Source: Ogataea parapolymorpha DL-1
Lineage: Eukaryota > Ascomycota > Pichiomycetes > Pichiales > Pichiaceae
NCBI RefSeq assembly: GCF_000187245.1
Contig: NC_027864.1
Coordinates: 868,001-932,000 of the forward strand
Direction: 5' to 3'
Length of the DNA: 64,000 bases
In this document: piece after piece, positions 20,930 through 30,242 of the stretch
Layout of the letters: every line of letters begins with the position of its first letter
Numbering within the stretch: the stretch's first letter is position 1
Notes under the pieces: generated by a model
Seen by the model: only the letters and a program-made list of their open reading frames with translations
The model's database searches: none
What the model was told of the DNA's origin: nothing
Made by a program: the position numbers and the translations under genes

Positions 20930-22483
20930 TCATTCAACTTCCAGGCTAGTATACCAGTCTGTAGTAAACCAGTATCTGTCCAACTTCCTGAGATTGGATT
21001 TAAGAGTAAAGACCCTCTTAGGAATCCCGCAATCGACAAGAAAATGTTTTAACTCCTCTTTTGTGAAGTAGCCGAATCGATAAAGACTTAAAATGGAGCT
21101 CAAAGGTATTCCAACGGAGACCAAGTAGTTGCAGAGGATGTATGAGTCAAAGTCTGCTGTACCCGAAGAAGCATCCAATCCTGATGGGATGTCTAAAGAC
21201 AATATGGAGACGCCGCATTTGTTACACCAATCAACTATCTGTTTTGAGCGATCTAGTTCTGGTTCAAGTAAATCACTCAAGTTCGTATCGTAACCCTGAA
21301 GCCCGTCTATTATCAGCTCCAATGGAGAATCCAGCTTTTCCAGCACAGAATTCAGTTCCCTGGTGTCGTTGATTCGCTTTCCTCCGATGTTCGTTAAAAT
21401 CTCAAGATTCTCCTTCACTAATGGAAGGATTTCATCTTCGGAATGCTCAAAATCGTGTAAAACATAAATTAATACTCTTATTCCGTGATTGAACAATTGT
21501 CTTCCAGCAGAAAGCGCTCGGGCTCCAGTTATATTATTGCCTGCAAGTATCAACATCAAGGGTGGTGGATTATGGTTCATTTTTGATATCCTGAAGTCGC
21601 CAGTTATCTCTTTGATAATTAACTCTGCTAGACTTTTGCCTGTATCTGAGGTCAATTCACGATCCGTCAACCCAAAATTGTCGGCACTGAGTTGAAGAAC
21701 ATCTGCCAGTTGTATCGGAGAGCATGTTGGGATTGGTTCTCTGTCCTTTGAAAACAATTTGATGCTTGACCCCAAAACTGGTGTGACACTTTTGCGCTGA
21801 TGAACAATCTCTGAGTTGCCACTGTATGTTCTACTCTCATTTTCTTGGGAGCCAGAGATTGGGTTTCTATGAGCAGAGGTGGAAATAATATTATCCCATT
21901 CGTCTTTTTGCTTTTTATCCAGTACCATCTCTGTATTGTCATAGTTCACCTTTTCGTTAGTTCTATTATGGCCGACAAGTCTATTGGCCGGATCCACTTT
22001 GTCCAGCTTGGACAATTCTTTGAAAACTGATTGCTTATCGAATTTTTGTAGATTAGAAGCAAAATCAAAAACTTCCATTTCCTTCAATCTCCCTGGATTC
22101 TCGTGCTGCCAATCAATCTCGTTAGATCGGTAGTTATATGGCAAGTCAGGATCTTGAGAAACTTTCGGTTTTTCTTTTTTATTCTTCGGTTTTCCTGTCG
22201 CAGTCGGTGTTCCAGATCTAGTACCACCATTTTCATTCTCTTTGTCTTGCTTGTTCTTCTTCTTTTCTTTCTTTTTCTTAGGAGGCAAAGCCAAAACCTT
22301 CAAGTCTTTAATGTCAGAGCCTTTTATAAGCATGTCTTTATCCCGATGCTCAGCTCCATTCGAATAAGTTACATTAGATAACACCAAATCTTTGTCTTGA
22401 ATGTCGGTTATCGTTCCATTCAAGACGGTAGCCAAAGGATCATTGAGTTCAATTTGAAGACTATATCCGCAAAATTGTGACAT
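20930..22483 (-). CDS. EDC3: Enhancer of mRNA decapping Edc3
   Basis: This 517-residue protein has the Edc3 domain order. An N-terminal divergent LSm domain occupies about residues 1-70 (GYSLQIELND...LATVLNGTITDIQD). A lysine-rich linker of repeated KKKEKKK follows. An FDF motif near 137 (VFDFASNLQKFD) recruits Dhh1. A C-terminal YjeF-N Rossmann-like domain, about 270-517, drives dimerisation (LILAGNNITGARALSAGRQL and LDIPSGLDASSG). Edc3 scaffolds processing bodies by joining Dcp2 and Dhh1. It is divergent from the next gene across 97 bp. Confidence 0.92.
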   Translation of the reverse strand: MSQFCGYSLQIELNDPLATVLNGTITDIQDKDLVLSNVTYSNGAEHRDKDMLIKGSDIKDLKVLALPPKKKKEKKKNKQDKENENGGTRSGTPTATGKPKNKKEKPKVSQDPDLPYNYRSNEIDWQHENPGRLKEMEVFDFASNLQKFDKQSVFKELSKLDKVDPANRLVGHNRTNEKVNYDNTEMVLDKKQKDEWDNIISTSAHRNPISGSQENESRTYSGNSEIVHQRKSVTPVLGSSIKLFSKDREPIPTCSPIQLADVLQLSADNFGLTDRELTSDTGKSLAELIIKEITGDFRISKMNHNPPPLMLILAGNNITGARALSAGRQLFNHGIRVLIYVLHDFEHSEDEILPLVKENLEILTNIGGKRINDTRELNSVLEKLDSPLELIIDGLQGYDTNLSDLLEPELDRSKQIVDWCNKCGVSILSLDIPSGLDASSGTADFDSYILCNYLVSVGIPLSSILSLYRFGYFTKEELKHFLVDCGIPKRVFTLKSNLRKLDRYWFTTDWYTSLEVE

Positions 22484-22580
22484 TTTTGCAAACCTCGAGC
22501 ATCAGCTGGCGAGAGAAATTTATCTGAAAAAGCAGAATTGTTACGGTTCCACCACATCCTTACACGGCTACACAAATTTG

Positions 22581-24635
22581 ATGAAGTTTGATGTTTTGAG
22601 ATTAGGGCACAATATGAAAAAAGCATCAGTGGAGTCAATCATTGACGACATCGAGCAGCTTTTAAGGATACCCTCTCTTATTGACAACTCAAAATCACCT
22701 CCCCAAATTATTTCAGCGCTTTCCAATGATCCTATCATTCTCACTTGTGGCTGCCTCATCTCCGAAAAGCTCGAAGAAGAACTTGTAAATGAAGAATCCA
22801 GTTTTGGATGTCCCACTTGCGGAAATCCAGAATCAAAAAAACTAAAACAGTGTGCTCCGCTGAAGTCCGTTATTGATTATATTTTGCAGTTTAGGTCTGA
22901 TACTGATTATGGGGTGCAGATCAAGGAGGACGTAAATGCTGATTTTGATGATAATAACAATGAAACCCGTAAAACTCTTCTATCAGCATTCAACGAGGTT
23001 CTCGGCGAAATAGAAGAACCATTGATAAGGCATAGCTTTCAACCATTGGACGATCAACCAAAAATCATCCATGATTTCCCACCAACATCCCAAACAAATC
23101 ATGATTGGATCAAAAACCACTCTCATCTCGGATTGCAAGCTCAAGATACCGCAATGGTCACTACACATTCACATCAAACACAAAACAGTCGCTCACACGC
23201 TCAAAACTCTTACTCCTCAAAATCGCTGTCCGGTTTTGTAGGAGATAAGGAAGATCACACCAATGATAGTCTTAAGGATGTGAACAAAGAGTTCTTATAT
23301 GCTAAAAATTTTCCTCTCTATCGCAAACTTTATCAGCACCATACTCATCACTCAAATTTCCCCTTTAAAACAAAGTTATTCATTAATACAGATTTCTCTC
23401 CACACCTCGACAAATTGGTGCTCTTGAGCGAAAAAAAATGGGAAGTTTACCATTTATCAGTCAACCATCCAGAAAAACCTCCCTTGTTACTATGCTGTGG
23501 AAACATAAATGGGGATTACGGAGAAACATTCAGTGCCCTAAAGAAAGTTAATGCTAACGAGATCATAATGAACTCCAATTTTGGTGAGAATGCTAAAGAT
23601 TCACTGGAATCTTTGGCCAATTGGGAGCATTTATTTTGCAAGATAACGGAAGACATCCTGATCATTTCGGGAACACGTGGGTTTGTTCGCTTTTTTGACT
23701 TACAATCTAAAGGGAGGCCGCTATATACGTACCAATGTCGGTTTCCTGTTAGATGCATAGATGTTTCTTCTGATGGAAAGTATGCTAGCTTGGGTGTAAC
23801 AGGTAAAGACAAGTTTACTGGATTCGAGCAAGCATTTATTATTCTCCTAAAGCTTGAACTTTTGGAAATAAAGTCGCACATCTCTTGTTCCAATGAAGGT
23901 GAAAAACCATGTGCAGCTGGACACCTGGATGCCAATTTGGGATCATTTTATTCCGCTACATCGGCAGGGTCAAGAACCTTACAAATCCAATATTATCCTT
24001 TCACACTTCCATATAGGGATCCCGTGTCCATTTTGAAGTTTTCTCCAAATTGCAGATACTTGACTGTTGCGACCGCATTGGAATCCAGATTCATGATCAT
24101 TAGTATCAAAGATCCCACAAGACCAGTGATGGTGATGAAGTCTCAAAGAAAACTGGATACTTCTCTGGAAAGTGAAGGAATAACCGATTTAAGCTTCTTC
24201 CCTGATAATAGACTCATGACATTAACTTCTGTCTCGTACAATTCAGTGCCAATAATCATTGATACTAAAATTACATCTATATCTGGTCCTGAAGGAATTG
24301 CACATCCGAAACTTCTTGCAAAAGTTGAGGAGGTCGGAAACACTATTCATAAGTGTTGCGTGTCACCTCGAGGGGATTCAGTTGCATACCTTGATCGCTC
24401 TGGAGCTGTCTACGTTATGTCAACATCAAGAATTGATGACACTGACAGCAAAAGGTTGGTTGTTGTCACCGATGTCAGCAACTCATACCAAGTGAAAGAA
24501 GCAGCCTCTTTGAGATTCGATAAAGATGGCTACAAGCTTTATGTCTTGGATCGAAAAGGTCTTCTCACAATTTCCGACTTCACAGCAGGTACGATGGAGG
24601 ATCCTTCTATTACCAGATGCAAAATTATTATTTGA
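22581..24635 (+). CDS. RING/U-box-like plus beta-propeller-like protein, unassigned
   Basis: This 684-residue protein has two visible parts. An N-terminal zinc-finger-like module (about residues 45-100) has the pattern ILTCGCLISEK...FGCPTCG, then a hydrophobic helix ending VIDYILQF, as in RING or U-box ubiquitin ligases. After a polar linker, residues from about 260 to the end form repeated beta-rich units with WD-like turns (IDVSSDGKYASLG, LKFSPNCRYLTVA, LSFFPDNRLMTLT, CCVSPRGDSVAYLD). The order is like Prp19 or a WD-type E3 ligase, but the sequence is not Prp19 and I do not recognise the ortholog. I use the ATG at 22581; the TTG just before it is ignored. It is convergent with the next gene, 49 bp apart. 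Confidence 0.6.
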   Translation: MKFDVLRLGHNMKKASVESIIDDIEQLLRIPSLIDNSKSPPQIISALSNDPIILTCGCLISEKLEEELVNEESSFGCPTCGNPESKKLKQCAPLKSVIDYILQFRSDTDYGVQIKEDVNADFDDNNNETRKTLLSAFNEVLGEIEEPLIRHSFQPLDDQPKIIHDFPPTSQTNHDWIKNHSHLGLQAQDTAMVTTHSHQTQNSRSHAQNSYSSKSLSGFVGDKEDHTNDSLKDVNKEFLYAKNFPLYRKLYQHHTHHSNFPFKTKLFINTDFSPHLDKLVLLSEKKWEVYHLSVNHPEKPPLLLCCGNINGDYGETFSALKKVNANEIIMNSNFGENAKDSLESLANWEHLFCKITEDILIISGTRGFVRFFDLQSKGRPLYTYQCRFPVRCIDVSSDGKYASLGVTGKDKFTGFEQAFIILLKLELLEIKSHISCSNEGEKPCAAGHLDANLGSFYSATSAGSRTLQIQYYPFTLPYRDPVSILKFSPNCRYLTVATALESRFMIISIKDPTRPVMVMKSQRKLDTSLESEGITDLSFFPDNRLMTLTSVSYNSVPIIIDTKITSISGPEGIAHPKLLAKVEEVGNTIHKCCVSPRGDSVAYLDRSGAVYVMSTSRIDDTDSKRLVVVTDVSNSYQVKEAASLRFDKDGYKLYVLDRKGLLTISDFTAGTMEDPSITRCKIII

Positions 24636-24684
24636 GAAACGTTATACTGTTTCGGTCAAGCTTGGGTTTGAGCCTCGAGTCATT

Positions 24685-25836
24685 TTAAGCATTGATGGTG
24701 TATATTTTCTTCAGAGAGTTTGTATTCAAAAGGTCAAACACTTGATGATGAAACTTTCTAGAAGTAAGTTTTTTGTTCCTGATACCTGAGAACATACTGC
24801 GCAACTTTAGCATGTCGATGCTGCTGGATAACAGCTTAGACTCCTCATCTTGATAAAAATTAACTTGAAGCTTTGTGATATCGATGTAATCAGGGTTCTT
24901 GTTAGGTATGATATATGGTATACCGAAATAATTCTTGCGGTTCTCTTTATAAGTATACTCAAACAACAAGTTGTTGATGTCCAATGTAAAGTCCAAAAAC
25001 AGCCGCCTTTTCTCTTTAGTGGATATGGGGAAAAAGTTAACGAATATAAGTTTCGAAGGGCATTCCGAAATGCTCACACCGTTAAATTTCTCGATTTCAT
25101 TTCTTCTGTTGTTACTTTCTTGTAAAGCTGATATCAATCCATTTTGGAGAAGAGCATTTATTTTCAAGAATTGGTTTTGAATCATTGTATTGAAATCACG
25201 GGGCTCAATTTCAGCAAGCTTTGAGTACTTAGGATATTTGAAATAGTCAGCGATAATCAAGGCGCCCTTGAAATGAAGAAAATATGAATCAGAGTCATCT
25301 CCAGTATGAGTAAGCTCGGGTGTCTCGAGAATAGAGGCCAGCCGCAGCAAGCTAGTTCTAATGGTCAAAGCAGAATCGTAATTCAAAAGCAGAGGCTTTA
25401 TATCTGCATCGCGTTCACTCTCAATAGCTTTGACCTCTAGCTCATTCGTCACTGTAACATATACGATATACCCCCTTCTATTGAGATCGTTGACAAGCTT
25501 TTGAACAACTACGGACGTAGGGGGTCCAACAATTAAAACTGCTTCAAATCGCCTTCCATTTGGGAGGAGCCGTGCCCTGCGTTGGGTTTTCGAATGTTTT
25601 AGGTACCGATAAGTCCCTATACCTCCTAACACTGTAGCAAGGAATACTGTTTTCAGATCTAGGCGTGAGAACTGGTTGATGGATGTACGAATCACCGAGT
25701 GGTGGACTGGCGTAGGAGGTGGCGTAGTATCAATCCAGATGTTTCTCATGTGATCATAAGACTTGGATATCAAGTTCTTCGACGTTTGGAATACTATGTT
25801 AGAAACGTCGAAAACTGAATCCGCAAAGTCAGGCAT
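24685..25836 (-). CDS. PBR1: DUF1776 / Pbr1-like membrane oxidoreductase-like protein
   Basis: This 383-residue protein has a hydrophobic segment at about 60-75 (VFLATVLGGIGTY). A short-chain-dehydrogenase-like Rossmann region follows, where AVLIVGPPTSVVVQKLVNDLNRRGYIVYVTV replaces the usual glycine-rich TGxxxGxG loop. The later parts (NALLQNGLISALQE, LIFVNFFPIST) fit the fungal DUF1776 family, which includes S. cerevisiae YNL181W/Pbr1, an essential putative oxidoreductase. The nucleotide-binding glycines are degenerate, so enzyme activity is uncertain. I use the ATG at 25836; a TTG lies upstream. The 320 bp upstream to the next gene hold only AT-rich shared promoter sequence. Confidence 0.6.
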   Translation of the reverse strand: MPDFADSVFDVSNIVFQTSKNLISKSYDHMRNIWIDTTPPPTPVHHSVIRTSINQFSRLDLKTVFLATVLGGIGTYRYLKHSKTQRRARLLPNGRRFEAVLIVGPPTSVVVQKLVNDLNRRGYIVYVTVTNELEVKAIESERDADIKPLLLNYDSALTIRTSLLRLASILETPELTHTGDDSDSYFLHFKGALIIADYFKYPKYSKLAEIEPRDFNTMIQNQFLKINALLQNGLISALQESNNRRNEIEKFNGVSISECPSKLIFVNFFPISTKEKRRLFLDFTLDINNLLFEYTYKENRKNYFGIPYIIPNKNPDYIDITKLQVNFYQDEESKLLSSSIDMLKLRSMFSGIRNKKLTSRKFHHQVFDLLNTNSLKKIYTINA

Positions 25837-26157
25837 CCTTATCAATGAGGTACTGTCTTAAAATAAAAGGGCAAAAATAATATCATTTTTTGCAAAATCC
25901 TTTCGTTAAAATACTTCATAATACAACTCAAACTATATGAACTTTGGGATCCCTACGGTCTCTACATCTCTTTTGCATCAGATCTTCTGTAACAAATCCT
26001 AGTTCAGCCATTGAGCAGTTTCATTTTGTATAGGATTCAAGAGCTTTCCACAATCACGATCTCCGCAAAAAGGTTTCTAATAGTCTGGGGAATTTTGTTA
26101 TTAAGTCTCTATATTTTTTATTCGGAAGTGCTAAAACCCATCCACTAATTGATAACA

Positions 26158-28239
26158 ATGTACTTACCAGCAGATTTGTCCAGATATAATAAAGTGCCGC
26201 CGAACCAGTTTCAAAATGTGCTCAGTAACAGCATCCTCCCTATCCAGTCCACAGATCCCAATTGCTTGTTCAAGCTACAAGAAGAACAGTTTAGCTTTGA
26301 TCATCTAGACGGCACTTTTGTTCCTGATATTGCAATTCGTATATCACGTACACCGTTAAACTCGAGTGATCCTAGTACTTACGCATCATTATCTAAATTT
26401 GTTGAACAAAACCTGAGAAAATATCATACAACCCTTGGAAACATCAATCAAAATCAACTGACAAATCCCTTGTCCAGGCCTCCTGAACAAACAGGTGTCC
26501 AGCCTGATGGCAAGGCAGAAATTTTGCCAATTGGCTATGGTATAAACCCCTTAGTTGCAGACTCATTTAAAAACGTCCATTTGACTCCTGGCTGTTTTGC
26601 AGACATAATCAACTTTGATAGGTCAAGCTCCAATAATAACGAAAAGAGACCGTCTAATCCCACCACTGCACGTTTATGGGGTAAGCAGAAGCCTCTGAAA
26701 ACTGATACAGCAGTTGCCTCTGATGATCTGAAATCCCCCAAAAGCAACTTGTCTCGTTCTACCTCAAACTTCATATCAAAAGTTTCAACGGCAGACAACT
26801 ACAATCGAAAATACTCCAACGCATCTTCCATATTGGTAGGGTGTCACGGCCGAATCATTAACCTCATTTCATTGGAAGATGATCCCAAGGAAATTGACGT
26901 GGAGATTCCACTGCTTAAAGTTGTATTTTCCTCGAGCATCATAACTGCGTTTTCCTGTTTTCACTATACAACGACTTCGGGAGAGAGCAATTTGGACGTT
27001 CTTGTTGCCTTTGCGTCAGGTGACATCTTTTGGCTAAGCTTTCCAAAGCTGAAATATTCCAGATGGAATAAGAATGCCAAATTGAAAAATAAACCTGTCT
27101 TGTCTTTGCAATGGTCACAGTGTGGTAATTTTGCCGTCGTCGGTTTTGCAGACGGTGAGGTCATGGTATTTCATAGAGAATTTGAGGACGCAGAAATCTA
27201 TGAAGAGACTAAAAGTGTTTCTCAAAAATCCAGGCACATGACTATAATGAAGGCTCTCAACTCACAACAAACAGGATCAAATCCGGTATCTCATTACAAA
27301 TTTTCCTACAAAGCGATCACGAAACTCAAGTATCATCCTACTTTTCCAAATATCTGGACAATCGCAAGTGATGATGGATTTGTCCGTCTTTTTGATTTCT
27401 TTTCTGAAGTTATAACAGACATCGTACCATCATACTATGGAGGCATTCTTGACATGGATATCACGAGGGATGGAAGATATATGATTTGTGGGGGTGAAGA
27501 TGATTTTGCTTCTATTTATGAGTTTTCAATTTTGGGTGGGGCTAATGCTCACGGCTTATTGAAATTGGTAGCACGACTTGAAGGCGCAAAATCTTGGGTT
27601 CGTGGTTTGTGCGTTGACTATTTCAAAACAACGCCTGGAGTTCTTTATCGTATTGGAACTGTGGGAGATGATGAAACGATTAGATTCTACGAGTTCCAGC
27701 CTCGAAACTTGCCGAAGGCTAGAAGATTGAAGAATGACAAGATCAAGCTTTCCATCAATCAGAAGCAAAAGTCAAATTTAACGCTAAATTCTGGAAGCAA
27801 TACTAGTATGAAGCATTTATTAACTTCGGAAAGCATCAAGAAAAGCTGGCTACAGAATTCACGTTCTTACACTCAGACCGAATCAGTCTCGTCGCTAACG
27901 TCTTCAACTCAGTTGCAGCAACTGTCCTTATATGAGATAATAAATCAAGATCAAGCTGAAGGCTCGAGAAAAGGAGAGCAGCAGCCTGGTACTTCAAAAG
28001 CAAGACATGTGCTATTCAAAAACCTCAAGACAATTTTGCATGTTCCATCAGAAAGTACTGTCATTCACGAAGTCAGTAGGTGGAGAAATTGCCCTATTCT
28101 GTTTCCAATTGGGGAAAAAAATGTGCAATTGGGGCGCCTAAGCGGTTTGCAATTTCAGCAAGAGTACGTCTGGGCTTTCATATCTACGGGTGATCTCATA
28201 AGATGGAGACGACCTCCAGGAGCTGCAACTAAAGTCTGA
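26158..28239 (+). CDS. WD40 protein of the CreC/WDR20 family
   Basis: This 693-residue beta-propeller protein resembles fungal CreC and animal WDR20, which activate deubiquitinases (CreB, USP12/46). Clear repeats include LQWSQCGNFAVVGFADGEVMVF, LKYHPTFPNIWTIASDDGFVRLFDF, MDITRDGRYMICGGEDDFASIYEF and, after SWVRGLCVDYF, VGDDETIRFYEF. The C-terminal repeat, set apart by a long serine-rich insert, ends FISTGDLIRWRRP, the usual layout of this family where the last blade is far from the rest. I use the ATG at 26158. In filamentous fungi CreC acts in carbon catabolite repression; the function in this yeast is inferred. Confidence 0.65.
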   Translation: MYLPADLSRYNKVPPNQFQNVLSNSILPIQSTDPNCLFKLQEEQFSFDHLDGTFVPDIAIRISRTPLNSSDPSTYASLSKFVEQNLRKYHTTLGNINQNQLTNPLSRPPEQTGVQPDGKAEILPIGYGINPLVADSFKNVHLTPGCFADIINFDRSSSNNNEKRPSNPTTARLWGKQKPLKTDTAVASDDLKSPKSNLSRSTSNFISKVSTADNYNRKYSNASSILVGCHGRIINLISLEDDPKEIDVEIPLLKVVFSSSIITAFSCFHYTTTSGESNLDVLVAFASGDIFWLSFPKLKYSRWNKNAKLKNKPVLSLQWSQCGNFAVVGFADGEVMVFHREFEDAEIYEETKSVSQKSRHMTIMKALNSQQTGSNPVSHYKFSYKAITKLKYHPTFPNIWTIASDDGFVRLFDFFSEVITDIVPSYYGGILDMDITRDGRYMICGGEDDFASIYEFSILGGANAHGLLKLVARLEGAKSWVRGLCVDYFKTTPGVLYRIGTVGDDETIRFYEFQPRNLPKARRLKNDKIKLSINQKQKSNLTLNSGSNTSMKHLLTSESIKKSWLQNSRSYTQTESVSSLTSSTQLQQLSLYEIINQDQAEGSRKGEQQPGTSKARHVLFKNLKTILHVPSESTVIHEVSRWRNCPILFPIGEKNVQLGRLSGLQFQQEYVWAFISTGDLIRWRRPPGAATKV

Positions 28240-28495
28240 GATTATATATGATATAGTTACCCTGCCTCATAAATCTAGCGACCAATCAAAAAATGCGCTA
28301 CTTGAAATCGATCGCATCTCGAGAAAACCTTCTCTCCCGGTAAATCCCTCCGCCGAAAAACATCCTGTTCCCCGGCAAAAATGTTTGTGCCCGGTACCGA
28401 ATTTTCACAGTTGTCAATTTTGTTGTTCAAATTAAAAAGTAGATTTTGTTCTTTTATTTGCCTAATTGACCACTATCAACAACAAACAGCCCGCC

Positions 28496-29504
28496 ATGTA
28501 CAGTTTCGGTTTGAATGTTGCTCGTACTGCAGGAATTAGCAGGTGAGTATTGAAAAGAAGCCGTTTGAGTGGTCGTATGAGTCTTTTTTACACAGGTTTC
28601 GAGCATCATTTGTCAGGATACCTGGACTCCAATGAAGACTCCCTATGACCATGGTGACGCATAATTGGATTCACTAACGCGATGTAGAAATTATGCAACA
28701 CTGAGAGAAATTGAAACAAGATTGAAATCCATTAAAAACATCGAAAAGATTACCAACACAATGAAGGTTGTGGCTTCTACGAGAATGGGAAGAGCGCAAC
28801 GAGCAATGGCATCTTCAAGAGCATTCCGTGAGGGTGACTCTGATTTTTTTGCAACAGCCGAAACTGCTACTCCTGAGACAGCAGAGAAGACTCTTATTAT
28901 TGCAGTCTCTTCAGACAAAGGCTTATGTGGATCCATCCATTCTCAAATTGCAAAGGCCACCAGAGCCAAGTTGCAAGAGACTCCGAATGCCGATGTCGTC
29001 ACAATTGGTGATAAAATCAAAGCTCAAATGCTCAGAACACATTCAAACAATGTTGTTTTATCTTTCAACGGTGTTGGAAAAGAGGCACCTACTTTCTGGG
29101 AAGCTTCTTTGATTGCTGATGAGATTCGTAAGCTGGGTGACTATGATAAAATCGAGGTCATGTACAACAAATTTGTCTCTGGTGTTGCTTTTGAGCCTTC
29201 TGTGTTCCCATCCTTCTCCCCTATCTCAATTGAAGAGTCTCCAAAACTGTCAGAGTTCGAATTAGAGGAAGATCAGGCAATTCCAACCTCTCTTTCTCAA
29301 ATATCATTGACCAACTCCATTCTCAATGCAATGGCCGAAGGATATGCATCTGAGATCTCGGCCAGAAGAAATGCGATGGACAATGCCTCTAAAAACGCTG
29401 GAGAAATGATCAACAAGTATTCTATCCTGTACAACAGAACTAGACAGGCTGTGATTACTAACGAATTGGTCGACATTATCACTGGTGCTTCATCGCTCGA
29501 CTAG
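28496..29504 (+). CDS. ATP3: Mitochondrial ATP synthase gamma subunit (spliced)
   Basis: The gene has two exons: 28496-28542 and 28688-29504. Together they encode 287 residues. Exon 1 gives MYSFGLNVARTAGIS and the joining codon AG|A gives Arg, leading straight into NYATLREIETRLKSIKNI, the strongly conserved start of mature gamma (compare YATLKEVEMRLKSIKNIEKIT in S. cerevisiae). The conserved SSDKGLCG and the C-terminal helix ending ITNELVDIITGA are intact. The gamma subunit is the rotor shaft of F1. Without the intron, exon 2 has only a TTG start and no presequence, which supports splicing. A conserved leucine in YATL is coded by CTG. Confidence 0.93.
28543..28687 (+). other. ATP3 intron (145 nt)
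   Basis: Donor GTGAGT at 28543, branch motif CACTAAC at 28672-28678, acceptor TAG ending 28687, only about 10 nt after the branch. A pyrimidine-rich ACAG at about 28596 could be an alternative acceptor but has no branch motif before it and does not keep the frame. Confidence 0.85.
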
Positions 29505-30242
29505 AGTTTTGAACGAGCTTAGTAACGTCCAAAACCATGAACGAGTTATGAAGACAGTATATGTCTATCTTTAGTACCTACAATGATTATCAAACTAGGC
29601 AATTGATGATTTATTTTTCTTCGATAGACGAATAAATATCAATTATAAGACTTTTTAGAATTCAGGACTATACTTGGTATTTGGTAGGCTACTAGGTAAT
29701 ACCGTATTGAATTGAGTGTTGTAGCTTATATATTGAATAGATTTTATATCGCGGCAAAGCAAGCTCTTCTTTCAAAAAATTTCCCGCTTCTCACTGATAC
29801 AGTTGAACTATTCAAAGTAAAATTTGGTGGACAATAAGCACCATAAACAACAGTACGAAATTGCTCTCCACTAGTCGACTCATCTGACTTCAGTGGAATT
29901 GTAGCACAGTATCTGTTGGTTACTGGTTAACTGGGACATCGCTAACTCTTACAAAATATCACATCAGCAATCATTAGTAAGTTGACATGCTCCTTCGGCG
30001 TTATCTTAGCTGGCCAATTAATATGGTAATGGCTCGGCACTCCTTCGCAGCCTTATCCATGAATGAAAATCGGAGTATGTCACGTGTAAGATTAGCTAAA
30101 TTTTATGTAATCTGTTCGATGTAGACTGATGGGCGCTTAGACAACAGTTGAAAATCGAAAATACTGCCTTTATTATGATTCCTTGATCTCTTACAAATTC
30201 CAACCTCAATAGCAGGCAATCAATTCGTTGCTATCACTTGCA
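29505..30242. other. Intergenic region ATP3 to unknown gene (738 bp)
   Basis: AT-rich spacer holding the ATP3 3' end and the promoter of the next gene. It contains one CACGTG E-box in GTCACGTG near 30077. I see no ORF, tRNA or repeat in it. Confidence 0.6.

Noticed and set aside
28679..28715. CTG decoded as serine (CUG-Ser clade)
   Set aside because: In ATP3 the conserved leucine of YATL is coded by CTG, so leucine decoding fits and the organism is not of that clade.
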